Numbered from the stretch's first letter, positions 50,966 through 60,450 are shown. The stretch is 64,000 nucleotides of DNA from Candidatus Corynebacterium gallistercoris (GCA_019114175.1 DXFZ01000057.1:22856-86855); one strand, 5' to 3'. Notes: generated from the sequence alone by a model not told the origin. A program made the numbers and translations.

Positions 50966-52165
50966 ATGTACACCACAGCTCAACCCCAGACCCAGTCCGT
51001 GCATCTCACTGACAAGAACGCGGAGATCATCAAGGCCACCCTGCCCATCGTGGGCGGCGCAATCGAGGACATCACCCCGGTGTTCTACCGCACGATGTTC
51101 GGCAACCACCCGGAGCTCATCGCGGACCTCTTCAACCGCGGCAACCAGCGCTCAGGGGAACAGCAAAAGGCGCTGGCCGCCTCCATCGCCACCTTCGCCG
51201 CCATGCTGGTGGACCCCGATGCCCCGGATCCGCGTGAGATGCTGTCCAGGATTGGACACAAGCACGTGAGCTTGGGCATCACCGAGGACCAGTATCAGAT
51301 CGTTCATGACAATCTCTTCGCCGCCATCGTGGAGGTCCTGGGGGAGGAGACCGTCACCCCGGAGGTCGCCGCAGCCTGGGATGAGGTCTACTGGCTGATG
51401 GCTAAGGTACTCATCGATTTCGAGCGAGATCTCTACCGTAGCGCCGGCGTGGAGGATGGGGACGTGTTCCGCGATGTGACCCTGGACTCTACCCGCCAAC
51501 TCTCGGAGCGCGTCACAGAGTTCACCTTCACCGGAGTCGACTTCTCCGGCGCGCTCCCCGGCCAGTACGTGTCTATCGGCGTCACGCTCCCCGATGGTGC
51601 CCGTCAGCTGCGCCAGTACTCCCTCACCAACACCACCGCGGACGCGTTCTCCATCGCCGTGCAGCGCGATGGCGAGGTCAGCTCCTTCCTCATGGACGAG
51701 GTGAACCCCGGCGACACCGTCCAGGCGACCCTCCCCGCAGGCGACCTCGTGCTTCAGCCCGGCGAGGAGCCGGTCGTGTTGGTCTCGCAAGGCATCGGCT
51801 CCACGCCTATGACGGGAATGCTGGCCGCGCTCGTCGCGGATGGCTCGGGCAGGGCAGTCACTGTTATTCATGGCGACGCCGCCGCGGCCTCCTACGCCCA
51901 GCGGGAAGTCACCGACCTGCACGTTAAAGCCCTGGCCGAGCGCGGTGAAGCCAAGCATGTTGTCCGTTACCGCGATGCCGGCGACACCGTGGACCTGGCC
52001 GCCCTGCTGGAGGCCTCCGACGTTCAGCCCGGCGCCCGCTGGTACCTGTGCGGCGGCAACACTTTCCTCCAGGACGTGCGGGGTCAGCTGGCCGAACACG
52101 CCGCACGCCTCCGACCCGCTGGCGTGCACTATGAGCTGTTCAGCCCCAATGACTGGCTCATCTAG
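50966..52165 (+). CDS. hmp: Flavohemoprotein (nitric oxide dioxygenase)
   Basis: 399 residues. Globin domain (1-~140) with a distal Tyr in VFYRTMF, Gln in RGNQRSGEQQ and proximal His in GHKHVSL; FAD domain with LRQYSLTNT, and NAD domain with VVLVSQGIGSTPMTGML. Oxidises NO to nitrate. ATG is preceded by AAGGAGT. Coupled with nsrR. Confidence 0.96.
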   Translation: MYTTAQPQTQSVHLTDKNAEIIKATLPIVGGAIEDITPVFYRTMFGNHPELIADLFNRGNQRSGEQQKALAASIATFAAMLVDPDAPDPREMLSRIGHKHVSLGITEDQYQIVHDNLFAAIVEVLGEETVTPEVAAAWDEVYWLMAKVLIDFERDLYRSAGVEDGDVFRDVTLDSTRQLSERVTEFTFTGVDFSGALPGQYVSIGVTLPDGARQLRQYSLTNTTADAFSIAVQRDGEVSSFLMDEVNPGDTVQATLPAGDLVLQPGEEPVVLVSQGIGSTPMTGMLAALVADGSGRAVTVIHGDAAAASYAQREVTDLHVKALAERGEAKHVVRYRDAGDTVDLAALLEASDVQPGARWYLCGGNTFLQDVRGQLAEHAARLRPAGVHYELFSPNDWLI

Positions 52166-52186
52166 AGTGCGCTAGACTAGTGAGCC

Positions 52187-53767
52187 GTGACTGACGCATC
52201 GAAGACCCCCGCCCAAGACCTGCCCGAGCAGCTGCGCATCCGCCGTGACAAGCGGCAACGCATCCTGGATTCCGGCCGCGAGGCCTACCCCGTGGAGGTA
52301 CCCCGCACCCACACGCTGGCGGAGGTCCGCGAGAGCTGGGCGGTGGATAAGGGGGACGCGGCGGCGTCGCCACACAATGAGAAGACCACCTACCTGCAAC
52401 CCGGCGAGGAGACCGATCAGGTTGTGGGCGTGGCCGGTCGCGTCATGTTCGTGCGCAACACCGGCAAGCTAGCTTTCGCAACTCTTCAAGATGGCGACGG
52501 CACCACGCTCCAGGTCATGCTGAGCCTCGCCGAGGTCGGGGAGGAGGCCCTGGCGGCGTGGAAGAATGACGTGGACTTGGGGGACATGGTGTTCGTCGAG
52601 GGGCGGATCATCAGCTCCAAGCGCGGTGAACTCTCCGTGATGGCGAGCCGCTGGTTCATCACCGCGAAGTCCCTGCGCCCGCTGCCGGTGGCGCACAAGG
52701 ACCTGAGCGAGGACACGCGCGTGCGGCAGCGCCACGTGGACCTCATCATGCGGGAGCAGGCGCGGAAGAACGCGCTGACCCGCATCAAGGTGATGCGTGC
52801 GCTGCGCAACGCTTTGGAGCGCCGTGGCTTCCTGGAGCTGGAGACGCCGATGCTGCAGACGCTGCACGGAGGGGCTGCGGCGCGGCCCTTCGTGACGCAC
52901 TCTAACGCGCTGGACATTGACCTGTACCTGCGCATCGCCCCGGAGCTGTACTTGAAGCGCGCCGTGGTGGGTGGCTTGGACAAGGTCTTTGAGGTCAACC
53001 GGAACTTCCGCAATGAGGGCGTGGATTCCTCCCACAGCCCGGAATTCGCGATGCTGGAGACGTACCAGGCGTACGGAGACTATGATGATTGCGCTCGCAC
53101 CACGCGTGAGATCATCCAGGAGGTCGCCACCGAGGTCTTCGGCTCCACCACGGTGACGCTGGTGGATGGCACCGAGTTTGACCTGGGCGGGGAGTGGAAG
53201 TCCATCGAGATGTACCCCTCCTTGAACGAGGCCCTGCAGCGCAAGTTCCCCGGCCAGCCGGAGGTGACGATTGACTCGAGCGTGGAGGAGCTGAAGAGCA
53301 TCGCCGAGGTGATCGGCCTGAGCGTGCCGGAGAAGGGCGGCTGGGGCCACGGCAAGCTCGTGGAGGAGATCTGGGAGGTGCTGTGCGAGGACCAGCTGAC
53401 TGGCCCGATCTTCGTGCGCAACTTCCCGGTGGAGACCTCGCCTCTGACCCGCCAGCACCGCAGCCAGCCGGGTGTCACCGAGAAATGGGATCTGTACGTG
53501 CGCGGCTTTGAGCTGGCCACGGGCTACTCCGAGCTGGTGGATCCGGTGATCCAGCGTGAGCGTTTCGAGGATCAGGCCCGCTTGGCTGCCGGCGGCGACG
53601 ACGAGGCGATGGTGCTGGATGAGGACTTCCTCACCGCCATGGAGCAGGGCATGCCACCGACGGCCGGCACGGGCATGGGTATCGACCGCCTGCTGATGGC
53701 GCTTACGGGCCTGGGTATTCGGGAGACGATTCTGTTCCCGCTGGTGAAGCCGGAGCGGGATAACTAG
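52187..53767 (+). CDS. lysS: Lysyl-tRNA synthetase (class II)
   Basis: 526 residues, GTG start. N-terminal OB-fold anticodon domain, motif 2 ([11 protein letters not shown]) and motif 3 ([15 protein letters not shown]) are complete. Charges tRNA-Lys. The N-terminal 70 residues hold a weak copy of the recurrent motif (CGGCGTCGCC-ACACAATGAG) at 52362, in a variable loop. Confidence 0.98.
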   Translation: MTDASKTPAQDLPEQLRIRRDKRQRILDSGREAYPVEVPRTHTLAEVRESWAVDKGDAAASPHNEKTTYLQPGEETDQVVGVAGRVMFVRNTGKLAFATLQDGDGTTLQVMLSLAEVGEEALAAWKNDVDLGDMVFVEGRIISSKRGELSVMASRWFITAKSLRPLPVAHKDLSEDTRVRQRHVDLIMREQARKNALTRIKVMRALRNALERRGFLELETPMLQTLHGGAAARPFVTHSNALDIDLYLRIAPELYLKRAVVGGLDKVFEVNRNFRNEGVDSSHSPEFAMLETYQAYGDYDDCARTTREIIQEVATEVFGSTTVTLVDGTEFDLGGEWKSIEMYPSLNEALQRKFPGQPEVTIDSSVEELKSIAEVIGLSVPEKGGWGHGKLVEEIWEVLCEDQLTGPIFVRNFPVETSPLTRQHRSQPGVTEKWDLYVRGFELATGYSELVDPVIQRERFEDQARLAAGGDDEAMVLDEDFLTAMEQGMPPTAGTGMGIDRLLMALTGLGIRETILFPLVKPERDN

Positions 53768-53790
53768 TAGGGGCGGTTAACCGAGGGGGC

Positions 53791-54360
53791 TCACTTGGCT
53801 CCGGGGAGGAGGGCCTGCAGTCCGCACCGCAGATCGGCAATGATCGTCTCGGGGGAGGCCGGGGTGTTGAGATAATCCAGGGTGAGGCCATTAACCAGGG
53901 CCGTGGTTAGCCTCCCGGCCTGGGTGGGGGTAAGAGCGGGGGCGAGGAGACTGTGGTGCTTGTCGAAGAATTCGACGAGTGCCGTCCTGAAGGTGGTGAG
54001 TTCTGCGGTGTGGATCTCGGCAAGCCACGCGCGGGTGGATGCAGCGGCTCCGAAGATGACCCAAGCGGCGGCGTCTATGCGTTGTTCGGGGCCGATGGGT
54101 AAGAGTTCTGACAAGGTATTGGTTATCGCATCTAGTGCCGTTGAGCCGCGGTGAGCACATTGTGTGCGTTCTACTTGGCGTTGTATAGATTGCCGGAACG
54201 CGGTAGCTAAAAGTTCATCCTTCGATCCCATGTGGTGCTGGATGGTGCGGGGGGCTACGCCGACCTCGGCTGCGACGGTGCGGATGCTTATCGCGTCAAG
54301 CCCTTTGTCCACGATAATCCTGAGGCTGGCTTCCGCTATCTCCTGAACACTTGTGGCCAT
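53791..54360 (-). CDS. TetR-family transcriptional regulator
   Basis: 189 residues: N-terminal HTH (VQEIAEASLRIIVDKGLDAISIRTVAAEVGVAPRTIQHHMG) and a helical ligand domain. Divergent from the GAP-family gene, with two operators between them; so it most likely represses both. Ligand unknown. Overlaps nothing; lysS ends 23 bp away (convergent). Confidence 0.92.
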   Translation of the reverse strand: MATSVQEIAEASLRIIVDKGLDAISIRTVAAEVGVAPRTIQHHMGSKDELLATAFRQSIQRQVERTQCAHRGSTALDAITNTLSELLPIGPEQRIDAAAWVIFGAAASTRAWLAEIHTAELTTFRTALVEFFDKHHSLLAPALTPTQAGRLTTALVNGLTLDYLNTPASPETIIADLRCGLQALLPGAK

Positions 54361-54403
54361 GTATACGATCGTATACCATCATGTGCATTATACGATCGTA
54401 TAA
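54361..54403. promoter_or_regulatory. Two perfect 16-bp palindromes in the TetR/GAP divergent region
   Basis: GTATACGATCGTATAC (54361-54376) and TTATACGATCGTATAA (54388-54403) share the core TATACGATCGTATA and are 27 bp apart centre to centre. The first abuts the TetR start codon; the second lies 21 bp before the GAP-family ATG. Confidence 0.8.
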
Positions 54404-54424
54404 TCTTGCGGAAGGAGTGCCTTC

Positions 54425-55093
54425 ATGATTGTGTTGCAGCTGATTGGCTTGGCGTTGGTGGATAGCTTGAGTGCAGGAACGCTGGTGATCCCCCTGGGGT
54501 TATTGCTGATATGGGGGAGGATGCGCTGGCGTTCCTACAGTGTCTACCTCTCCACAGTGGCTCTTGTGTACCTAATGCTGGGAGTCGGTCTACTCTTCGG
54601 CTTGCGTGTTGTGTTCGACGTGGCATCCGAACTCCAGGACGAACGCTGGTTCTCCTGGGTGAAGCTGGTACTTGGAGTAGCGCTGGCGGCCTATGGAATC
54701 CTTTCGCCTAACCCGAAGAAGAAACCCAGCGGCACCTCTCCTGTGAAGCAGCGCCTAGGTTCCGCTGGTCCGGCGGCAATGGTTGGTCTGGGACTGACGG
54801 CCGCTGTGGCTGAGGCTGCGACTATGCTGCCATACCTGGCTGCGATGGCGATCACCCAAGATCTGAGCGTTGCGTTTCCGTTCAAGATCCTGGTTGTCGT
54901 CTTCTACTGTCTGGTGATGATCCTGCCAGCTGTGGTCATAGGTATTGGGGCGGCAAAGGTGGGGTCACTAACATCTCCGCGCTTCCAGCGCTTCACTGAC
55001 CGGATGCAGTACGAGGCGAAGGTGACGGTGTTGTGGATCGCTGCCATCGTGGGCGTGTGGTTGGCTCAAACAAGCTTCTGGGAACTGAACTAG
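54425..55093 (+). CDS. GAP-family (Sap-like) membrane protein
   Basis: 222 residues, six hydrophobic helices with an N-terminal LIGLALVDSLSAGTLVIPL pattern typical of the GAP/LysE-like superfamily. Mycobacterial relatives include the glycopeptidolipid- and sulfolipid-addressing proteins that help move cell-envelope lipids. Repression by the divergent TetR protein is expected. The cargo is unknown here. GGAAGGAG ribosome site before the ATG. Confidence 0.87.
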   Translation: MIVLQLIGLALVDSLSAGTLVIPLGLLLIWGRMRWRSYSVYLSTVALVYLMLGVGLLFGLRVVFDVASELQDERWFSWVKLVLGVALAAYGILSPNPKKKPSGTSPVKQRLGSAGPAAMVGLGLTAAVAEAATMLPYLAAMAITQDLSVAFPFKILVVVFYCLVMILPAVVIGIGAAKVGSLTSPRFQRFTDRMQYEAKVTVLWIAAIVGVWLAQTSFWELN

Positions 55094-55268
55094 TCTCCCT
55101 TGGAGTGTTGTGCACCCATTCGGGGGCTTATAGTGGGTGTTCTGGATAGCAATGCGACCATAAATGTCACCTACGCCACTATTGTGGTTTATGCTACGTC
55201 TATAACTATCCGCACATGCAGATAAGAAACATTTGCGCTGACAATCAGTGAAAGGTGGCCGCACACAC

Positions 55269-56687
55269 ATGAGCGACCAAAGCAAGCGTGACAACTCCAC
55301 CCCCGGCCTGAACGGCTTCAAGCGCGATGCCATCGGCACCGCCATGCGCGTGATCACTCGCTTCACCGGCTCCGAATTGGCCGAGAAGTATGGCCTGGGC
55401 AAGAAGGTTGATCGCGTGGCCTACCAGTCTACAAAGACCGGCATGCGCACCCTAGGTGCCGTGAACCGCCAGTTCAAGAAGGTCAAAGGCTCCGGCAAGC
55501 CGGTACGCCTGGAGAAGCAAACTACTGATGAGAACAATGAGCCGGTCAACACTCCCACCCCGGCGCCGGGTAAGGCTCCTTTCGACCTGAATCCCACTGA
55601 GGATCAGGAGATGATCGTGGCCGCGGTGCGCGAGTTCGCTGAGGAGCGCCTGCGCCCTGTAGCTTCTGAGTGCAACGAAGCCTCTGAGCCCGCCGAGGGG
55701 CTGCTGGAGACTGCCTCCGAGCTGGGCGTGGCGCTGATCAACCTGCCTGAGGAGTTCGAGGGCATCGCCACTGCCTCTGGCGCGACGACCAACGCTCTCA
55801 TCGCCGAGGCCCTGGCCTACGGTGACATGGGCTTGGCCGTGGCCGTACTGGCGCCGGCTTCCGTAGCGAACGTCATCACCAACTACGGCGATGACTCCCA
55901 GCAGAAGACCTACCTGCCTTCCTTCGCCGGCGAGTCCATGCCACCCGCCGCCGTGGTTGTCTCCGAAGCCCGCCCCCTGTTCGACCCCTTCGAGCTGCAG
56001 ACCACCGCCACCCGTGAGGGCGATGACATCGTCATCAACGGTGTGAAGACCATGGTGCCGAACGCCGGCGCTGCCGAGCTGTTCATCGTGGCCGTGGAGC
56101 TGGACGGGCAGAGCACGTTCGTCATCGTTGAATCTGACACCGAGGGCCTGGTTGTGGAGGCTGATCCCTCCATGGGTCTGCGCGGAGCAGCCCTGGGCCG
56201 CTTGCTGCTCAAGGATGTCCGCGTACCTGCTGCCAACCTCCTGGGCGGCGCTGACCTGGGTGCCGAGGAGCGTAAGGAGAACTACGCGGAGATCGTCCGC
56301 CGCTCCCGCCTGGGCTGGGCCGCACTTGCCGCTGGTACCGGCCAAGCAATCCTGGACTACACCAAGACTTACGTCAACGAGCGCGAGGCCTTCGGCGAGC
56401 CCATCTCCCACCGCCAGGCCGTGGCCTTCATGGTCGCCAACCTGCGCATTGAACTGGACGGCCTGCGCATGATCCTCCTGCGCGGCGTGTCCCGCCTGGA
56501 CCAGGGCCTGTCCTTCCACCGCGAGGCCGGGCTGGCCCGCCGCTACGCATCTGATAAGGGCATGGTCATGGGCCTGGATGGCGTGCAGCTGCTGGGCGGC
56601 CACGGCTTCACTAAGGAGCACCCGGTGGAGCGCTGGTACCGGGATATGCGCGCCATCGGTGTAGCCGAGGGCGTTGTGGTTGTCTAA
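55269..56687 (+). CDS. Acyl-CoA dehydrogenase, subunit 1
   Basis: 472 residues. A ~100-residue N-terminal extension (rich in Lys, Thr and Pro) precedes the ACAD domain (NPTEDQEMIVAAVREFAEERLRP to end). FAD-binding motifs include the GLRGAALGRLLLKDVRVPAANLLGG segment and the C-terminal LLGGHGFTKEHPVERWYRDMR with AEG near the end at the catalytic-Glu position; the protein stops five residues later. Oxidises an acyl-CoA in the beta position. A second ACAD gene starts 57 bp downstream. Confidence 0.9.
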   Translation: MSDQSKRDNSTPGLNGFKRDAIGTAMRVITRFTGSELAEKYGLGKKVDRVAYQSTKTGMRTLGAVNRQFKKVKGSGKPVRLEKQTTDENNEPVNTPTPAPGKAPFDLNPTEDQEMIVAAVREFAEERLRPVASECNEASEPAEGLLETASELGVALINLPEEFEGIATASGATTNALIAEALAYGDMGLAVAVLAPASVANVITNYGDDSQQKTYLPSFAGESMPPAAVVVSEARPLFDPFELQTTATREGDDIVINGVKTMVPNAGAAELFIVAVELDGQSTFVIVESDTEGLVVEADPSMGLRGAALGRLLLKDVRVPAANLLGGADLGAEERKENYAEIVRRSRLGWAALAAGTGQAILDYTKTYVNEREAFGEPISHRQAVAFMVANLRIELDGLRMILLRGVSRLDQGLSFHREAGLARRYASDKGMVMGLDGVQLLGGHGFTKEHPVERWYRDMRAIGVAEGVVVV

Positions 56688-56744
56688 CCCGCCAACAAAC
56701 GCAAAAATCGCACAATCCCAAGAGAAATCTAGAGGACACTCACA

Positions 56745-57956
56745 ATGATTAACCTGGAACTTCCCAAGCGTCTCAAGGCGGGGGCTAACCAAGCACACCA
56801 GGCCGCCGCAGAGATCTTCCGCCCCATCTCCCGCAAGTATGACCTGGCGGAGCATTCCCGCCCAGTGGAGCTGGACACCATGGCATCCCTCGTGGAGGGA
56901 ATGGCCGATGCCGGTCAGGAAATGGCCGGCGCCTCCGGTGGCCGTTCCGATTCCAAGAAGAAGGACAAAGGTGGCGTGAAGAATGGCGGCAACATGGCCT
57001 CCATCCTCAACGTGCTGGAAACCTGCTGGGGTGACGTGGGCCTGACCTTGTCCATCCCTTACCAGGGCCTCGGTAACTCCGCGATCGCCGCCGTGGCGGA
57101 CGATGAGCAGCTGGAGCGCTTCGGTAAGGTGTGGGCCGCCATGGCCATCACCGAGCCGCAGTTCGGCTCTGACTCTGCGGCCGTCGCCGCCACCGCGAAG
57201 CTCGATGGTGACGAGTACGTGCTCAACGGTGAGAAGATCTTCGTCACCGCCGGCGAGCGCTGCACCCACGTGGTGGTCTGGGCTTCCGTGGACAAGTCCG
57301 CTGGCCGTGCCGCCATCAAGTCCTTCGTGGTTCCCCGCGACACCCCGGGATTCGAGCTGGTGCGTCTGGAGCACAAGCTGGGCATCCGCTCCTCCGATAC
57401 CGCCCACTTCATCCTGGATAACGTGCGCATCCCGAAGGAGAACCTGCTTGGTTCCCCTGAGGTGGACACGAAGAAGGGCTTCGGTGGCGTGATGGCCACC
57501 TTCGATAACACCCGTCCGCTGGTGGCCGCCATGGCCGTGGGTGTGGCTCGCGCGTCTCTGGAGAAGTTGCGCGAGATCCTCACCGATGCTGGTGTAGTTA
57601 TTGATTACGACGCCCCCGCGTGGAACCAGCCCGCAGCCGCCAGCGAGTACATCCGCCTAGAATCCGACTGGGAGGCCGCATACCTGATGACCCTGCGGGC
57701 CGGTTGGATGGCGGACAACAAGATCCCGAACTCCAAGGAAGCCTCTGAGTGCAAGGCCAAGGCCGGCCGCATGGCCACGGACCTGACGCTGCGCGCGGTG
57801 GAGATGGCCGGTGCCTACGGCTACTCTGAGCGCGACCTGCTGGAGAAGTGGTCCCGTGACTCCAAGATCCTGGACATCTTCGAGGGCACCCAGCAGATCC
57901 AGCAGCTCATCGTCGCCCGCCGCGAGCTAGGCCTGTCCTCCAAGGAACTGAAGTAA
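56745..57956 (+). CDS. Acyl-CoA dehydrogenase, subunit 2
   Basis: 403 residues. Features include an early Lys-rich insertion (SDSKKKDKGG, residues ~66-75), GNSAIAAVADDEQLERFG, the MAITEPQFGSDSAAVAATA flavin segment and the catalytic-Glu loop DIFEGTQQIQQLIVARRELG. It pairs with the preceding gene, and heteromeric (alpha2beta2) ACADs of two different subunits are known in actinobacteria, so the two may form one enzyme. The substrate is not predicted. Confidence 0.9.
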   Translation: MINLELPKRLKAGANQAHQAAAEIFRPISRKYDLAEHSRPVELDTMASLVEGMADAGQEMAGASGGRSDSKKKDKGGVKNGGNMASILNVLETCWGDVGLTLSIPYQGLGNSAIAAVADDEQLERFGKVWAAMAITEPQFGSDSAAVAATAKLDGDEYVLNGEKIFVTAGERCTHVVVWASVDKSAGRAAIKSFVVPRDTPGFELVRLEHKLGIRSSDTAHFILDNVRIPKENLLGSPEVDTKKGFGGVMATFDNTRPLVAAMAVGVARASLEKLREILTDAGVVIDYDAPAWNQPAAASEYIRLESDWEAAYLMTLRAGWMADNKIPNSKEASECKAKAGRMATDLTLRAVEMAGAYGYSERDLLEKWSRDSKILDIFEGTQQIQQLIVARRELGLSSKELK

Positions 57957-58051
57957 CCAGGGGTAGCTGACAACGCGAAAGCGAGCTAAAAGGCAGCGCG
58001 AGCGCCATGACGGCTCCCATGTTGATGGGGCGGCGTGGCGCTCGTTAGGGC

Positions 58052-58078
58052 AGCTGGTCGGCAGGGCGACCGGCTTTT
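58052..58078 (+). terminator. Terminator after the acyl-CoA dehydrogenases
   Basis: GC-T-GGTCG / CGACC-G-GC hairpin followed by TTTTCG. A longer 8-bp inverted repeat GAGCGCCA / TGGCGCTC lies just upstream. The rest of the gap after the dehydrogenase gene holds nothing recognisable. Confidence 0.65.
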
Positions 58079-58213
58079 CGTGCCATGGCCTGGCCACCCC
58101 TCCACTCTACGACCTGACCAACCTGGCCTGCCTCGGGGCGTCAGAGGCGAAAATAACCGTTGACTCCCCCTTGGGTCCCACGGTGCCAGGAACCGAGATG
58201 CACCGACTCCGCT

Positions 58214-58548
58214 GCAGTCACCACCGTGCCTGTGGTTTCTGCAAATTTTTTCGCGACGGCCACAGCCTCATCCCTTTCTCGTGGAACATCGGTGTTGGCC
58301 AGTAGTGCTAGTTCCGGGATGTTGGGTGTGATTACGTCCGCCAGTTCAGTGAATTGTCGTAGCGCGTTCTCTGCCTCGCGGGTGAGGAGCCGGTCCCCGC
58401 TGCTTGCGATGGTGACGGGGGCAATGACCAGCACGGGTACTGGGTGGGAGGCGAGGAAGGAACTCACGGTGTCTAACGTTCGGACATCTCCAAGCATGCC
58501 CACCTTGACGCCGTCGCACACAACATCATCAAAAACGCACTCCAGATG
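58214..58548 (-). pseudogene. thiD fragment (residues ~71-179 of ThiD)
   Basis: Minus-strand frame with LECVFDDVVCDGVKVGML through to ETTGTVV, matching the intact thiD 2.5 kb downstream. Bases 58422-58518 (97 nt) are identical to 60969-61065; the rest is more diverged. N-terminal ATP/HMP-binding parts and the C-terminus are missing; VIDPV has become VIAPV, and frames outside the match (ARVAFWFVARF..., GSWHRGTQGG) are unrelated. A non-functional duplicate. Confidence 0.85.
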
Positions 58549-58678
58549 TGGGGTAGGAGAGAAACGCGCAACGAACCAAAAAGCTACTCGGGCGCAAACC
58601 AAGGTAGGGCTTGACAAGGAAACGGTTGTCTGGACAAGTAAGTTATGATCGTACACTCACCACCGCTGGGAATATCGT

Positions 58679-58777
58679 ATGAAACCCAAATTTCGTCTTG
58701 TTGCGGCAGCTATCAGTATCAGCGCAGTATTGTTCGCCACCCCCGCCTTTGCTAACCACCACTTCAGCGGCGCATGA
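58679..58777 (+). pseudogene. Signal-peptide start of the LGFP gene (wrong frame)
   Basis: ATG frame of 32 residues, MKPKFRLVAAAISISAVLFA then TPAFANHH, a clean Sec signal peptide with an AFA-N cleavage site. It then meets a TGA, whereas the LGFP repeats continue in the +1 frame. The shift lies between ~58740 and 58775, near a CCCCC run. It is either a real frameshift mutation or a sequence error. Confidence 0.65.
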
Positions 58778-59321
58778 ACGCCACGGCGAGGTGGTGCAAG
58801 GACGCATACTGGAAACGTATAAACGACTCGGCGGTTATCGAACCTTCGGGAATGCGATCATACCCGAAAGTGATGCAGGGCGAGGAGGGAAGTTCCAAGT
58901 TTTTGAGCAGGCATCCTCGATCTACTGGCATCCTAACGTCAGCCATGGTGTTGCGCGTCAAGTGAAGGGCGCCATTCGTGATCGGTGGCGTGATTGGGGC
59001 TGGGAAAATGGTCCCTTGCGATACCCCACTACTGATGAGCTCACCACACCTGATCGGGTTGGTCGCTTCAACCATTTTGAAGATGGTTCTATTTACTGGA
59101 CACCCGGTACAGGGGCGCAGATTGTAAAAGGCCGGGTGCGTGATTATTGGGCGTCAAGAGGATGGGAAACAGGGCTTCACGGCTACCCGGTTGGCGAAGA
59201 ATATTTTGTAGATGGCGGGATAAATCAAGATTTCCAGAATTTATCAATCCAATGGGTTGAGCCTATATCGCGCCGTTTGCCAACTGGCGACCACATTAAT
59301 TGGGATGGCTACCAAATGTAA
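58698..59321 (+). CDS. LGFP-repeat cell-envelope protein (broken gene, middle part)
   Basis: The frame holds about three LGFP-type repeats (YKRLGGYRTFGNAI; WENGPLRYPTTDE; ETGLHGYPVGEEYF, each with a nearby Tyr-Trp turn). LGFP repeats occur in secreted actinobacterial proteins that bind the mycolyl-arabinogalactan wall. It has no proper start of its own; the signal peptide lies one frame earlier at 58679. It stops at TAA 59319-59321, after which the same frame stays open into the following feature. Lower GC than the flanking genes. Confidence 0.7.
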   Translation: MLRQLSVSAQYCSPPPPLLTTTSAAHERHGEVVQGRILETYKRLGGYRTFGNAIIPESDAGRGGKFQVFEQASSIYWHPNVSHGVARQVKGAIRDRWRDWGWENGPLRYPTTDELTTPDRVGRFNHFEDGSIYWTPGTGAQIVKGRVRDYWASRGWETGLHGYPVGEEYFVDGGINQDFQNLSIQWVEPISRRLPTGDHINWDGYQM

Positions 59322-59363
59322 TTCCCGGTAGTCGCTCAGGATGAACGATGGACTCCCCAATCT

Positions 59364-59975
59364 GTGGCGCGAGAAGTCACGGAGCATTTTGATGCATACT
59401 TTACATTTCGTGGGTGTGGGCACAAAATTCGGGTCGGTGATTACTGCGGACTGAATACCATTGCTAATCCTGTATCGGGTCCTGCTCCAATTGAAATAAC
59501 CTCCATCGCGCCAGATGGATTCAGCTTCAAATCACTTGAGGGGCACCCTGAAGGGGCCGGGAGAACAATTAGTTTTCGTTTCGTTTCGCGTCCTGGCACT
59601 AGTGACCCGGGGAAGCGCAATGTGTACTTAATCGTTACGGCTTGGGGTCCCCCAACAGGAGCGAGCGCTGCTGGTCCACTTAATTCAGAAACCTTGGCGC
59701 GCTATGCCTGGGGGAAGTTCTCTCGCAATTTAAATTCCCGCCTCAACAACGCGGGGACTGATTACATAACGGTGGACAAGTATGTAGGTTCTGCACGAGC
59801 TAGGTTCCGATCGTTTGATGATGTGGGACAGGGTTCACCGGTTGTCAATCTCTCGGATGAGCAGCTGGCTTGGGTCCCATCCTCTGTGCCCTTGATTCCT
59901 TTAGATGGCGAAGAATCCGCGGATGCGATACCTCAACGTATTGTCGATGATGTTTTAGCAGAAAAGCGGCAATAA
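59364..59975 (+). CDS. C-terminal part of the broken LGFP gene, unknown domain
   Basis: 203 residues from a GTG, but the frame is already open from 59322 and is the frame of the LGFP repeats (666 bases apart), so this is probably the original C-terminus separated by one TAA. Domain FTFRGCGHKIRVGDYCGLN, then a beta-rich middle, then NSETLARYAWGKFSRNLNSR and an acidic tail. Two Cys near the start might pair. I do not recognise the domain. A separate translation start is possible, but no ribosome site is convincing. Confidence 0.6.
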   Translation: MAREVTEHFDAYFTFRGCGHKIRVGDYCGLNTIANPVSGPAPIEITSIAPDGFSFKSLEGHPEGAGRTISFRFVSRPGTSDPGKRNVYLIVTAWGPPTGASAAGPLNSETLARYAWGKFSRNLNSRLNNAGTDYITVDKYVGSARARFRSFDDVGQGSPVVNLSDEQLAWVPSSVPLIPLDGEESADAIPQRIVDDVLAEKRQ

Positions 59976-60024
59976 GGAGTTGGAGTCTAGCATGATTCAA
60001 ACTGAGTCTCGGGTAGTTTAAACA

Positions 60025-60312
60025 ATGACAGCCTTTCCTGGTGCCGTACTTGGAATCATATTCTCTTTTGCCCTCGTTATTGTCAATTGCGCTCTCGTTA
60101 GGTTCAGTAAGCGCGGCGTAAGAATTTCGGCCAAGAATTTTTTGAGAGTATCTATTGTGGCTACGCTGCTTTTGTCTACGGTTCTTCTTATTTTAGATGA
60201 GGGGCTAAAAAGTGGCGCCTGGATAATATTCTTCTTTATCGGGTTTCATTTAATAATCCTCATCACCTCTTATTTCTTCACCGATGCCTCCGAGGTTGAG
60301 CGTTTTGATTAA
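60025..60312 (+). CDS. Small three-TM membrane protein
   Basis: 95 residues with three hydrophobic helices (~6-27, ~42-60, ~66-87) and no known motif. It follows the broken LGFP gene by 49 bp and shares its lower GC content. Could be an accessory of the LGFP protein or part of the inserted segment. Function unknown. Confidence 0.6.
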   Translation: MTAFPGAVLGIIFSFALVIVNCALVRFSKRGVRISAKNFLRVSIVATLLLSTVLLILDEGLKSGAWIIFFFIGFHLIILITSYFFTDASEVERFD

Positions 60313-60450
60313 CCGATCCCGGCGCAGTTAGTGTCCATTTTGTTGAGGGGCGCTCTTTTTAAGTGTTCGGTGATCTCGTCCGACAGTTTTCTTCAGTGCG
60401 GTGACGTGGAAAGACTTTAGCTTCATAGATTCCTTAGTCGTCAAGAGTCC

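Noticed and set aside
60313..60450. Possible transposase or gene remnant after the three-TM gene
   Set aside because: The minus strand has a short frame (KKTVGRDHRTLKKSAPQ) but I could not match it to any family, so it is not listed as a feature.
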